Source of the DNA: Thermohalobaculum xanthum
GTDB taxonomy: Bacteria > Pseudomonadota > Alphaproteobacteria > Rhodobacterales > Rhodobacteraceae
Reading direction: 5' to 3'
Assembly (NCBI RefSeq): GCF_016623495.1
Contig: NZ_JAEHHL010000003.1
Coordinates: 1-64,000 of the forward strand
DNA: 64,000 nt
This document shows positions 28,150-35,581 of the stretch, piece after piece; position 1 is the stretch's first letter; each line of letters opens with the position of its first letter. Made by a program: the position numbers and the translations under genes. The notes beneath the pieces are model-generated. The model saw nothing but the letters and a program-made list of their open reading frames with translations. It was not told where the DNA came from and did no database searches.

Positions 28150-29229
28150 TTAGCCGCTCGCGATCCGACGCGAGAGCTCGTCGCAGGCAACCTGCATCGC
28201 CGGGCGCAGCGCGTCCAGCGAGGGCTTGGCGTATCGCTGGCCCGTGATCGAGAGCGGCGTGTGGTTGAGCAGCCGGCCGACGATCTCCTCGAGGATGCCG
28301 GCCTCCATCGCCACGGTCGCGAAGGTGCGCCGGTGCGCGTGCGGCGACCAGGCGAGCGGCTGCGGCGAGGTCAGGTGTCCCTTGGGGGACTTCGGCGAGG
28401 GGAAGACCCACTGGCTGCTGAGCCCGCGCAACGGCTCGAGGATCGCGTGGTGGATGTCGACGACCGGCAGGTCGAAGCTCCGACCGTTCTTGGTCATCGG
28501 CAGGTGGATGCGGTCGGGATGGACGTGCTTCCACTCGAGCGCCAGCGCCTCGCTCTTGCGAAGCCCAGTGAACAGCAGGAGCCGATAATAGGCCACGTGG
28601 ATCGGGTTCGGTAGGGCGTCGACCGCCCTGCCCCACGCGGCGAGGTCCTCGATGGTCCGGCCATCGGGGCGCTCCTCGTACCACTCGATCGCCATGGTCG
28701 GGCACTCGGGCAGGTCGTGGGTGCGCCGGGCGTGGTTCCACACCGCGCGGAACCGGCGGAAGGCATGGTTCGCCGCGGACGGGACCTCTGCCATCCCGGC
28801 ATGCCGGGCCGCGACCATCGCCTTGGTGATCTCGTCGAGCGGCAACCTGAGCCAGTCCTTCAGGTGCTTGCGGAACTGGCCCTCGATGTCGTTCTTGTGC
28901 TCGTCCGAGCGCAGCTTCGGCCGGGCGAGGTAGGCCTTCATCGCGGCCTCGAGCGTCGGGGCGCCGGCCTGGATGACCTTGCCCGCGCCGCGCGACATGT
29001 CGAGCGCGAGGCCCATGGCGGTCTGCCGCGCCGCGTCCGCGGAGATGATGGGGTAGCGCCCGATCAGGGTGCGCTTGGTCTTCCCGCTCCTGTCCTTCTG
29101 GAAATACCAGGTCTTCGAGCGCTTGCCGACGAAGAGGACGAGGCCCTTGATCTCGGTGTCCCAGTGCTTGGCCGTGCCGGCCGTGGCGAAAGGGGTTTTC
29201 CGGGCGAAGGTCTCGGTGAGCTTGGGCAT
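28150..29229 (-). CDS. tyrosine integrase of the tRNA-Gly island
   Basis: A 359-residue tyrosine recombinase. The N-terminal part (about 1-90) has the DUF4102-like arm-binding pattern (KHWDTEIKGLVLFVGKRSKT, then TLIGRYPIISADAARQTA) usual in P4-type island integrases. The catalytic set is Arg224 (FTGLRKSEALALEW), His297 and Arg300 (SPHAHRRTFAT), His323 (LLNHTP) and nucleophile Tyr333 (GQRYAKP). The ATG at 29229 is chosen because homology starts at PKLTETFA. It begins 134 bp from the att copy at 29363 and is transcribed away from it, so it is the recombinase for this site. A tRNA-type promoter in that att copy points at it. Confidence 0.92.
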   Translation of the reverse strand: MPKLTETFARKTPFATAGTAKHWDTEIKGLVLFVGKRSKTWYFQKDRSGKTKRTLIGRYPIISADAARQTAMGLALDMSRGAGKVIQAGAPTLEAAMKAYLARPKLRSDEHKNDIEGQFRKHLKDWLRLPLDEITKAMVAARHAGMAEVPSAANHAFRRFRAVWNHARRTHDLPECPTMAIEWYEERPDGRTIEDLAAWGRAVDALPNPIHVAYYRLLLFTGLRKSEALALEWKHVHPDRIHLPMTKNGRSFDLPVVDIHHAILEPLRGLSSQWVFPSPKSPKGHLTSPQPLAWSPHAHRRTFATVAMEAGILEEIVGRLLNHTPLSITGQRYAKPSLDALRPAMQVACDELSRRIASG

Positions 29230-29362
29230 GGAAATTCTGCAGGAAATTTGTCGGTGGATACCAAGGACTGCCTGCAACCAGGTGCAGGCCGATGCAAGGG
29301 ATTCTCTTTTTAAATGAGGCTGGTAGCAAGAGGGTGATGGTAGGTGAAACTCAAGTCATTTC

Positions 29363-29421
29363 CTTGGAAGGCTGACAGGCTACCATTACATCACACCCGC
29401 AACGCGCAAGCGGTGGTATAT
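29363..29421. repeat. attachment site, displaced copy 2
   Basis: Identical to 32-69 over 29363-29400, with two mismatches in 29401-29421. It contains only the 5' half of tRNA-Gly (5' end to just past the anticodon loop) plus upstream DNA, and the 3' half is absent to its left. It marks the right end of the younger island and the left end of the older remnant. Confidence 0.88.
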
Positions 29422-29441
29422 TTGCGGCACTCGGGCGTCAA
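29415..29441 (-). promoter_or_regulatory. displaced tRNA-Gly promoter facing the integrase
   Basis: Minus strand: TTGACG at 29436-29441, 15 bp, TATACC at 29415-29420. Transcription would run through the tRNA 5' half (29400-29363) into the integrase gene starting at 29229. The spacer differs completely from that at 90-104, yet the boxes and their spacing match. Confidence 0.55.
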
Positions 29442-29553
29442 GACGATCAACGGCATTGACCCGCAACAACTGCATCTGGCGGGGTATCGATGGCACAGTT
29501 GTTCCGAGCGACCAGGATTGCATGCAAGCAGTAAGACCCACAGCATGTCGCCG

Positions 29554-30000
29554 ATGAAAACACGCCATACCGCACCCGTGATCACCGCAGCCCTGCTCGC
29601 CCTCTTGTCGGGGTGCGCGTCGCTGGCATCCGATGCCTCAACGCCTGTCGCGCCGCCCTCGACCAAGGTCGTGCTGCAGACCGACCAGACAGTGCTCGGA
29701 CAGCCAATCGTTTACCCGTCCGGCTCACCTGGCGAGGTGACCGCCGCCATCGTGACCCTCGAGCCCGGCGCCAGAACCGGCTGGCACAGGCATCCCGTCC
29801 CGCTCGTCGCCTACATCCTCGAAGGCGAGCTGACGGTCGCATACCAAGACCATGGCGAGCGCGTCTATCGCGCCGGCGATGCTCTTGTCGAGGCGATCGA
29901 GACGCCGCATGAGGGGCACAATTCGGGGGATGCCGCGGCGCGCCTCCTCGTGGTCTTCATTGGCGCCGAAGGGACCCCGAACACGACGCCGATCAAGTGA
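29554..30000 (+). CDS. cupin-domain lipoprotein
   Basis: A 148-residue exported cupin. It has a lipoprotein signal (about 1-21, lipobox LSGC with Cys21). A small beta-barrel follows, with the cupin metal motif G-x5-H-x-H at TGWHRHPVPLVAYILEGEL (about 83-101) and a second motif H-E-G-H (TPHEGHNSGD). It would bind a metal ion and a small ligand at the membrane; the substrate is unknown. ATG at 29554 is preferred, with 29545 possible. The frame remains open upstream into the att repeat, but that part is not natural. It is the first gene of the older remnant. Confidence 0.82.
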   Translation: MKTRHTAPVITAALLALLSGCASLASDASTPVAPPSTKVVLQTDQTVLGQPIVYPSGSPGEVTAAIVTLEPGARTGWHRHPVPLVAYILEGELTVAYQDHGERVYRAGDALVEAIETPHEGHNSGDAAARLLVVFIGAEGTPNTTPIK

Positions 30001-30575
30001 CCGACTGGCCGCGGGGTTCTGCGCCGCGCGGGCCGCGAGGAGAGAGGCTCCAACCCGGAGATAAGTTCTTTTAGATTCTGGACCCTCTCGGGATGCACCA
30101 AGCTGCATACCGGCTCAGCAGTGAGTTGACGATCCAGCAAATGAGCCCGCTGGAGGTTGCCACAATCTTGGCGACCGAACCCAGCGTTCTCCCACTCTAC
30201 GAAGTCCTGACGAGCCTGCGGCTAACCGAAGTCGATACGGTCGACAGAATGATCAACGCTATCCAGGGTCGGGGCGCACAGGCCTTCGGGTGGCGTACTT
30301 GATGCGTGTGGTCATGGCACGTTCCGGCCACCTCAATCTTGCGATTGCGGCAATCCGAATACGGCCCAGCGCCGGCCCGCTGGAGCTTTGCGGCAAAGGC
30401 CCAGACCAAACCCTAAAGCGGACATAGCAGATCAGCGTGCCATACAGCTCGCGCTCCGATCGCATTCACCGCGCGAAGGCGTGTCCGCCCTCAGAGAACA
30501 AGCGACACGAAGTGGAGGCGCTGAGTTTGGCGCCGAGCGATATTCGGTGGGTCCGCGCGCCGCGCCTGTCATACG
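30001..30575. other. intergenic region with one weak ORF
   Basis: Between the cupin and the LysR gene. A plus-strand frame 30093-30302 (69 residues, beginning MHQAAYRLSSELTIQQMSPL) has protein-like composition but no ribosome-binding site, so I only mention it. A segment near 30385-30430 resembles the dispersed GC-rich repeats seen between genes in Rhodobacterales. Confidence 0.35.
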
Positions 30576-31472
30576 TCAGCCCGGTTTCACTGCTTCGGCT
30601 CGCGAGCATTCTTCGAGCAGCCATTGGCGAACAGCCCGAACGGCTTTCCGGCGCCCGGCCCGCTTGTTGACAACGAGGTAGTAGCCCCCAAACGGGATTT
30701 CGACGCCGGCAAGCTCGACCAGAGCGCCCGACTGACGCTCGGGCTCGCAGAGGTTCTTGTCCATCAGAACCGCTCCCAGGCCGGCCACCGCCGACTGGAT
30801 CGCGAGGATTGCGCCGAGCGGGTGGGGCAGGTTGAGCTCCGGGACATCGTCGAGCCCGGCCTGCCGGAACCACTTGGACCAGAGGCGAAACGTGGCGTCT
30901 TCAATCAAGGGGCCGGTTGCCAGGGCCCGAAGATCCAGTTCGCCGTTGGACATCGGGGCGAAGCCGGGCGCCGCGTACGCCCGGATCTCGGATCGAAACA
31001 GCAGATGGTATTCCTCGGACGGCTCGGAGCGCACGTATCTCAGGCCCATGTCGAAGTCATGCGCCTCGATATCCATGACCTCTGCCGTCGCGGAAATCTT
31101 GAGATCGATGTCGGGGTGTCGGGCCCTGAGGCTTGCGAGCCGCGGGATCAGCCACTTCTGGGCAACGGTGTTCTCCGTCGTGAGCGTGACCGTGCCTTTG
31201 GGATGGACCGAGAGCGCCTCGGTCGCGTGAGCGATCCGGTCGAATGCAGGCGTGATCTCGGACAGGTATGTGCGACCTTGCTCGGTCAGGACGACGCCGG
31301 TGTTCCGAGCCTGAAACAGATGGACGTTGAGACGGTCTTCCAGTCCTCGGACGTGTCGGGAGATCGCCGAGTGAGACACGTTCAGCTCTGCGGCGGCCTT
31401 CGTGAAACTCCCGAGCCGGCCCGCCGCCTCGAAGGCGCGCAGAGCGTTCAGAGGGGGCAACAATCGCCGCAT
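30576..31472 (-). CDS. LysR-family transcriptional regulator (GcvA-like)
   Basis: A 298-residue LysR regulator. The HTH occupies about 6-65 (LNALRAFEAAGRLGSFTKAA, ELNVSHSAISRHVRGLEDRL). The effector domain (about 92-290) follows the GcvA/AmpR pattern (KGTVTLTTENTVAQKWLIPRL, GLRYV). The ATG at 31472 is chosen because the family N terminus RRLLPPLNALRAFEA begins there. It is divergent from the small gene at 31576, with a T-N11-A dyad in between, so autoregulation and control of that neighbour are likely. The effector is unknown. Confidence 0.9.
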   Translation of the reverse strand: MRRLLPPLNALRAFEAAGRLGSFTKAAAELNVSHSAISRHVRGLEDRLNVHLFQARNTGVVLTEQGRTYLSEITPAFDRIAHATEALSVHPKGTVTLTTENTVAQKWLIPRLASLRARHPDIDLKISATAEVMDIEAHDFDMGLRYVRSEPSEEYHLLFRSEIRAYAAPGFAPMSNGELDLRALATGPLIEDATFRLWSKWFRQAGLDDVPELNLPHPLGAILAIQSAVAGLGAVLMDKNLCEPERQSGALVELAGVEIPFGGYYLVVNKRAGRRKAVRAVRQWLLEECSRAEAVKPG

Positions 31473-31478
31473 CGCCTT

Positions 31479-31497
31479 TTGTGACTTTTTGGAACAA
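31479..31497. promoter_or_regulatory. putative LysR box (T-N11-A)
   Basis: TTGT at 31479-31482 and ACAA at 31494-31497 form an inverted repeat around an 11-bp centre, the classic LysR-type site. It starts 7 bp from the LysR start codon and lies about 80 bp upstream of the divergent small gene. Confidence 0.4.
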
Positions 31498-31575
31498 TCG
31501 GTGTCAAGCAACGGCGTTTGAGCACCTCGGCCGCCGCGGAGCAAAGTTGCCTCACGATAAACCACGGAGGCGACG

Positions 31576-31800
31576 ATGAAGCCGATCGATGAGCGAGAAT
31601 TCGCAGTTTGCGAAGCGCCGGTCACACCGGAGCACCTTCGCGTCGTTGCGCGTGCAAAGAAGGCTCTCGCCTCACTGAGCGGCGTCTTCAGAATTCGTGA
31701 CGACCCGGATCGCCTTCCCGCTCGGATCCGCCGAGACGCCGGACTGGACGAACTGGATATCGAGCGCAGACGCTTCGCCAGGGCGCCACTGATCCGCTGA
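31576..31800 (+). CDS. DUF1127-like small basic protein
   Basis: A 74-residue protein. The C-terminal half (RLPARIRRDAGLDELDIERR) follows the DUF1127 pattern R-D-x-G-L-x-x-x-D-I, seen in small arginine-rich proteins of alphaproteobacteria implicated in stress and RNA or phosphate responses. CACGGAGGCGACG gives an excellent ribosome-binding site before the ATG. It is divergent from the LysR gene with a shared control region and is presumably regulated by it. Confidence 0.65.
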   Translation: MKPIDEREFAVCEAPVTPEHLRVVARAKKALASLSGVFRIRDDPDRLPARIRRDAGLDELDIERRRFARAPLIR

Positions 31801-32308
31801 GGGCCATTCGAGCAAGCAACAAGCGATATGTCCTGCCGCCCGTCAGCGGGGGCAGTGTCCATCTTGCAGCGTCGCACATTTGTCATTTGCGCCGTGGCGC
31901 GATCCAGCCTGGCAAGCGCGGCCCCGAACATCGGCCATCGCTGCAATTCTGGACGTCCCGGCACCCGTTTGGTGCTGTTGCATCGGGCAGGTGGCAGGTG
32001 ACCGGAAGCTTTCCTGAACGGACCTTCTGATGTCATCGCCAGTGCTGTGATCTCAGTCCTGCTTCCTGCCGGTCACCGCGACATCGAAAAGGCGGCAACA
32101 GCGTTCGGCAACTCGGTGGACAAACCGAACATCTGCATAGCTGCCCGGCTGTAGGCTGCGTGCGCAGCTTGTACACTGCGCTGCGGGGCTTTCCAGGGCG
32201 GGCGGGACGGGTACTCGAGGCGGAAACCGTTATGAAAGTAGCTGCCGCACGCTGTACTCTCACGCGATAATTGCCAACGCGGGAATCGCGAAAACGGGAG
32301 GAAACGAA
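31801..32308. other. intergenic region, no gene seen
   Basis: The 508 bp between the DUF1127-like and GFA genes. Open frames on both strands look random. It ends with the strong GGGAGG site of the GFA gene. Confidence 0.4.
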
Positions 32309-32749
32309 GTGTCACAGCATAAGTACCAAGGCGGTTGTGCGCATGTGAAAGTCTACTCGGACGCCGAGCCGATCGACAATCACGAGTGCCATTGCAACGT
32401 CTGCAAATCCGTCACAGGACAGCACACAACCCACGTGGTCTTTTTCAACCACGGCGATCTGAAGGCTTCGAACGAAGGCGCCATGAAGCGTGTGCCGTTC
32501 AACGCGAACAATCCCGACGGCCCGCTGGAGATCTGCCTCTGCACGGAATGTGACGGCGTCCTGATGCTCGACGACAAGCAGAAAAGGATCCGGGTCGCCG
32601 TGCCCAACGTGATGAACTACGACCCGGCACCGGGCCCGGCAACCTATCACGCTTTCTGGGATGAGACGAAAGGCTACCCGAAACCCAATGACGGGCGGCC
32701 GGTCTATGCGGGGCTGCGCCCTGATTTCGTCTGGCCGAAAGGCGCCTGA
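32309..32749 (+). CDS. GFA-family (glutathione-dependent formaldehyde-activating-like) protein
   Basis: A 146-residue zinc protein of the GFA/CENP-V fold. The cysteines match the family: GGCAH (Cys10), HECHCNVCKSVTG (Cys28, Cys30, Cys33) and ICLCTECDG (about 96-104). The start is GTG at 32309, preceded by GGGAGGAAACGAA. Members are annotated as S-(hydroxymethyl)glutathione synthase, but most have unproven activity, so only the family is claimed. It is a single gene at the end of the older island remnant. Confidence 0.82.
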   Translation: MSQHKYQGGCAHVKVYSDAEPIDNHECHCNVCKSVTGQHTTHVVFFNHGDLKASNEGAMKRVPFNANNPDGPLEICLCTECDGVLMLDDKQKRIRVAVPNVMNYDPAPGPATYHAFWDETKGYPKPNDGRPVYAGLRPDFVWPKGA

Positions 32750-33000
32750 GGGCCTCGCTCTGCCGCAATAGACGCCGCCGCTGGACAGCCGGAAAGGCAC
32801 CGTCAGAACAACTTGCTGTCACCGACAGCAGTTCCTGACGACGATTTCCGCGGCGGCGAGTTGGACCGCCGTTGTGTCCGCACGCTTTGCCGGAGGAACG
32901 GTTCAAAGCGGCCCGCTCTGAATGGCCCAGATTCATTGATCGTGGATCACCGGCCTGTGGCCGACCGGAGCGATTGCCTCGGGTGGGGACGGTTGCATGC

Positions 33001-33126
33001 CGAGAGCGCAGTGTGACCGGACGGTTCGTGGTGGCGCCGCCATTCCTCGATGACGATCTGAACTTTGCGGAGCGGGAAGAGAACCTCGCCGGCCAGGAAC
33101 TCGTCAAGGAGAGGTGCATTGACGCA
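33001..33126 (-). pseudogene. IS3-family transposase C-terminal fragment
   Basis: Minus-strand reading gives NAPLLDEFLAGEVLFPLRKV, then IVIEEWRRHHEP and GHTALS. This matches the end of IS3-type OrfB (ARLRDELLNGEIFYSLREAQ, EQWRRHYN, PHSAL). Only about 40 codons remain. The fragment comes from the 3' part of the gene, which the remnant at 10139-11190 lacks. It lies 140 bp from att copy 3. Confidence 0.65.
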
Positions 33127-33268
33127 CTCACAGCAAGCGTTGGAACTCCAGACCGTCCATTGGATCGACTGACGGCTCGGCTCCACCCGCGCCGGCGCAC
33201 ACGCCTCTCTAAAATGGGATCAACCCATACTTCAGGGCGGATCACTTCGACGGGCGTGGGACGGTAAC

Positions 33269-33319
33269 GCTGACAGGCTCCCATTACATCACGCCCGCGA
33301 CGCGAAGGCGGTGGAGTAT
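33269..33319. repeat. attachment site, decayed copy 3
   Basis: 44 of 51 bases match 40-90. The tRNA half carries two substitutions; one (tRNA position 6, T to C) would break an acceptor-stem pair. It is the junction between the island stack and chromosomal DNA. Confidence 0.7.
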
Positions 33320-33339
33320 CGCTCGGCGGGACCTGTCAA
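33313..33339 (-). promoter_or_regulatory. ancestral tRNA-Gly promoter remnant
   Basis: Minus strand: TTGACA at 33334-33339, 15 bp, TACTCC at 33313-33318. It has the same geometry as the two other att-linked promoters, with a third unrelated spacer. Confidence 0.5.
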
Positions 33340-33430
33340 AGTTGCCTTGGGCACGCCGTGGCGCAGCGCCGTTCGCAGCGAAACCGACGACCGCGCTGCG
33401 CCGGAGATGACGAGCCCACCCCGCATCACC

Positions 33431-34840
33431 TTACTCGTCCGCCCGCCGCCGCGTTCGGGCCCCGATCGCCAGCACGATCGCCACGAGGATCAAACAGGCC
33501 TCAAACATGAAAGTCGCGGAGAAGGCCCGGCCAACGACCTCGCTCTTGGCCTGCGCGATCTGCTCGGCGCCCGCGGCGATGGAGAACACCACCCCCGCCA
33601 GTGACGCGCCGATCATGAAGCCCAGGTTTCGCGACAGACCGAGCAGCCCCGAGGCGACACCACGCTGGCCTTCGGAAGCCGAGACCATGACGGCGGCGTT
33701 GTTGCCCGCCAGGAACAGCTGGAACCCCGGCGTGAGAAGGACGAGCGCGACGACATAGCCGGGCGCACCCAAGGCGTGCGGCAGGAGGGCAAGTGCGATG
33801 AGACCCGCACAAGTCTGCACGAGGCCCGCGACCGCGATCCGCGCCGCGCCGAAGCGATCGGCAAACCGCCCGGCGGGAACCCCGGAAAGTGCCGCGACGA
33901 TCGGCCCGACCGACATCACGAGCCCGACCTGCGCCTCGCCGAAGCCCAATCCAAACGCCAGGAACATCGGACCGACGACAAGCGTCGACATCATGACGGC
34001 CGCAACGACGAGGTTGGTCACCAGCGGGAGCGAGAACCGGTGGTCGAGGAGTGCCGCGGGCTCGACCAGCGGGCTCGGCGCACGAAGCTCCCACGCCACG
34101 AAGAGCATCGCGCCGAGGAAGGTGAGCGGCAGAAGCCAGGCCTGCCCGACCCCGATCCCGTGGCCTCCGCCGGTTGCCGCGAGAGAGAACGCGACGAGAG
34201 TGAAGGCCAGGAGCGCCGCACCGGGAAGGTCGAGCCGGACCGGGCCGCGCGTACCCTCACCCCGGACAACCGGGAGGCTGTGCGCGGCGGCCGCGAGAGC
34301 ACCGAGTGCCGCGAGGGCGAGGACCACGAAGACCGCCCGCCACCCCCACGCCTCGATGACCAGGCCGCCGAGCGAGGGGCCGAGCGCCGTCCCGACAGCG
34401 GATGTCGTGCCCAGCAGCCCCATGGCGAAGCCCGTGCGGTCACCGGCCGTGTCGCGTGCGATGGCGAGCGGCAGGCTCATCAGGATCGCCCCGCCGACGC
34501 CCTGCAGGACCCGCGCCGCGACGAGGGCCGCGAGGGTCGGGGCCGCCGCGCACAGCGCCGATCCCAGGGCGAAGATCGCAAGACCGGCAAGCAGGATCCG
34601 CCGCCTTCCCAGGAGGTCGCCGATCCGGCCCGCGATAACGACGCATGCCGTGACGGCGAGGAGGTATCCGAGAACGACCCACTGAACCTGAGCCAGCGGG
34701 GCCGAGAAACTGCGCGCCAGCGTCGGCAGGGCGACGGTCGCCGCACTGATACCGAGCGATGCGAGGAGCATCGCCGCGGCGATCGGGAAAAGGGGGCCGG
34801 AGGGGGCTCGGGCTGCGAGCCCGGCATCTGTGGTGGTCAT
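33431..34840 (-). CDS. DHA2-type MFS multidrug efflux transporter
   Basis: A 469-residue inner-membrane proton antiporter with about 14 hydrophobic segments, typical of the DHA2 (EmrB/QacA) group. Motif A is visible (GRIGDLLGRRRILLAG, about 66-81) and motif C-like residues lie in helix 5 (VLQGVGGAILMSLPLAIARD, about 110-129). ATG at 34840 is taken; upstream residues are unnatural. It is transcribed divergently from the MerR-type gene, 67 bp away, and its promoter region holds a MerR-style dyad in a 19-bp spacer. Drug or toxic-compound export is inferred from the family. Confidence 0.9.
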   Translation of the reverse strand: MTTTDAGLAARAPSGPLFPIAAAMLLASLGISAATVALPTLARSFSAPLAQVQWVVLGYLLAVTACVVIAGRIGDLLGRRRILLAGLAIFALGSALCAAAPTLAALVAARVLQGVGGAILMSLPLAIARDTAGDRTGFAMGLLGTTSAVGTALGPSLGGLVIEAWGWRAVFVVLALAALGALAAAAHSLPVVRGEGTRGPVRLDLPGAALLAFTLVAFSLAATGGGHGIGVGQAWLLPLTFLGAMLFVAWELRAPSPLVEPAALLDHRFSLPLVTNLVVAAVMMSTLVVGPMFLAFGLGFGEAQVGLVMSVGPIVAALSGVPAGRFADRFGAARIAVAGLVQTCAGLIALALLPHALGAPGYVVALVLLTPGFQLFLAGNNAAVMVSASEGQRGVASGLLGLSRNLGFMIGASLAGVVFSIAAGAEQIAQAKSEVVGRAFSATFMFEACLILVAIVLAIGARTRRRADE

Positions 34841-34883
34841 GTCGGGGTCCTTGTCAGAATCACATCTGACCGGCACTCTGCGA

Positions 34884-34901
34884 CTTCAAGTCAACTTGAG
34901 G
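34884..34901. promoter_or_regulatory. MerR/SoxR-box-like operator
   Basis: The dyad CTTCAAGT-CA-ACTTGAGG has one mismatch between arms and closely resembles the SoxR box (CCTCAAGTTAACTTGAGG). On the minus strand it sits inside TTGACC-19 bp-CAGAGT, the stretched spacer that MerR-family activators act on. That places it at the promoter of the MFS gene, while it also overlaps the leader of the MerR gene. Confidence 0.7.
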
Positions 34902-34907
34902 TCAAGC

Positions 34908-35303
34908 ATGAAGATCTTCGACATCGGCGAGCTGGCTGACCGGACCGGCGTCGCGGTCTCGACCCTCCGCTACTACGACGAGATCGGCCTCCTGTCCTCG
35001 ATCGGCCGCCGTGGCCTGCGCCGACAGTTCGGGCCGGACGCGGAACTGCAGGTCGCGCTGATCTCGCTGTGCAAGAAGGCGGGATTCTCGCTGACCGAGA
35101 TCACCGCGTTCCTCGCGGATGCCGACTGCAGGGACCTGCCGCGAGACGCCCTGCGCGAGCGTGCCGACCAGATCGACCGGCAGATCCGCGAGCTGGGGAC
35201 CATGCGCGACCTGCTCGTGCATGTCGCCGACTGCCCGGCCCGCACGCACCTGGAGTGCCCGAAGTTTCGCAAGATTCTGAAGGTCGGCGGCCTCGGCCCG
35301 TGA
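34908..35303 (+). CDS. MerR-family transcriptional regulator
   Basis: A 131-residue MerR regulator. The winged HTH (about 3-70) is IFDIGELADRTGVAVSTLRY, YDEIGLLSSIGRRGLRRQF. The dimerisation helix runs over about 85-112. The C terminus has only two cysteines (DCPARTHLEC, spacing C-x8-C), not the C-x2-C-x-C-x5-C cluster motif of SoxR. It is therefore not a redox [2Fe-2S] SoxR despite its SoxR-box-like operator 7 bp upstream. The ATG at 34908 starts the family N terminus. It probably activates the divergent MFS pump and controls itself. Confidence 0.88.
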   Translation: MKIFDIGELADRTGVAVSTLRYYDEIGLLSSIGRRGLRRQFGPDAELQVALISLCKKAGFSLTEITAFLADADCRDLPRDALRERADQIDRQIRELGTMRDLLVHVADCPARTHLECPKFRKILKVGGLGP

Positions 35304-35581
35304 AGCCGGATGTTCCGGCGGGGGGCGGCCTCAATGATGGCCTTCCACGGCGCCGGAGAGTGCACCTGTGGTCGCGTGGCGACGCAGCGCGGGTCCGGGT
35401 TGCACAACGCTTGCTGATGCCGTCAGCCTGTCGCCTCGGGCCTCGGCCCGCGAGGCGCGCGACCAATCCACTTGTCGTCGCCGGGAAAACGCCTTCAACG
35501 CGCCCGATCGATGGTGCTTTGACGATTGCATGCGCGCGCACGTATTATTCGTCAGCAAAAAATATTTGAATCGGAACCTCG

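Larger units (their letters stand above)
32..29421. mobile_element. genomic island integrated in tRNA-Gly
   Basis: The segment is bounded by the 59-bp repeat (32-90 and 29363-29421). A tyrosine integrase begins 134 bp inside the right repeat and is transcribed away from it. It contains accessory functions, a low-GC glycan block, a degenerate IS3 copy and a second integrase, so it is probably composite. No conjugation, replication-partition or phage structural genes were recognised, so it is best called an integrative genomic island rather than an ICE or prophage. Confidence 0.8.
29363..33319. mobile_element. remnant of an older island at the same site
   Basis: The segment between att copies 2 and 3 (29363-29421 and 33269-33319). 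It carries a cupin lipoprotein, LysR, DUF1127-like and GFA-family genes. No integrase is left. Where the integrase would be expected, next to copy 3, there is only an IS3 scrap. Copy 3 has decayed, which fits an older insertion. Confidence 0.6.

Noticed and set aside
28046-29329. Longer minus-strand frame overlapping the island integrase
   Set aside because: Pro/Arg-rich out-of-frame reading of the integrase gene; the integrase frame has all catalytic residues.
30093-30302. 69-codon frame between cupin and LysR as a gene
   Set aside because: Protein-like composition but no ribosome-binding site and no recognised family; mentioned in the intergenic entry only.
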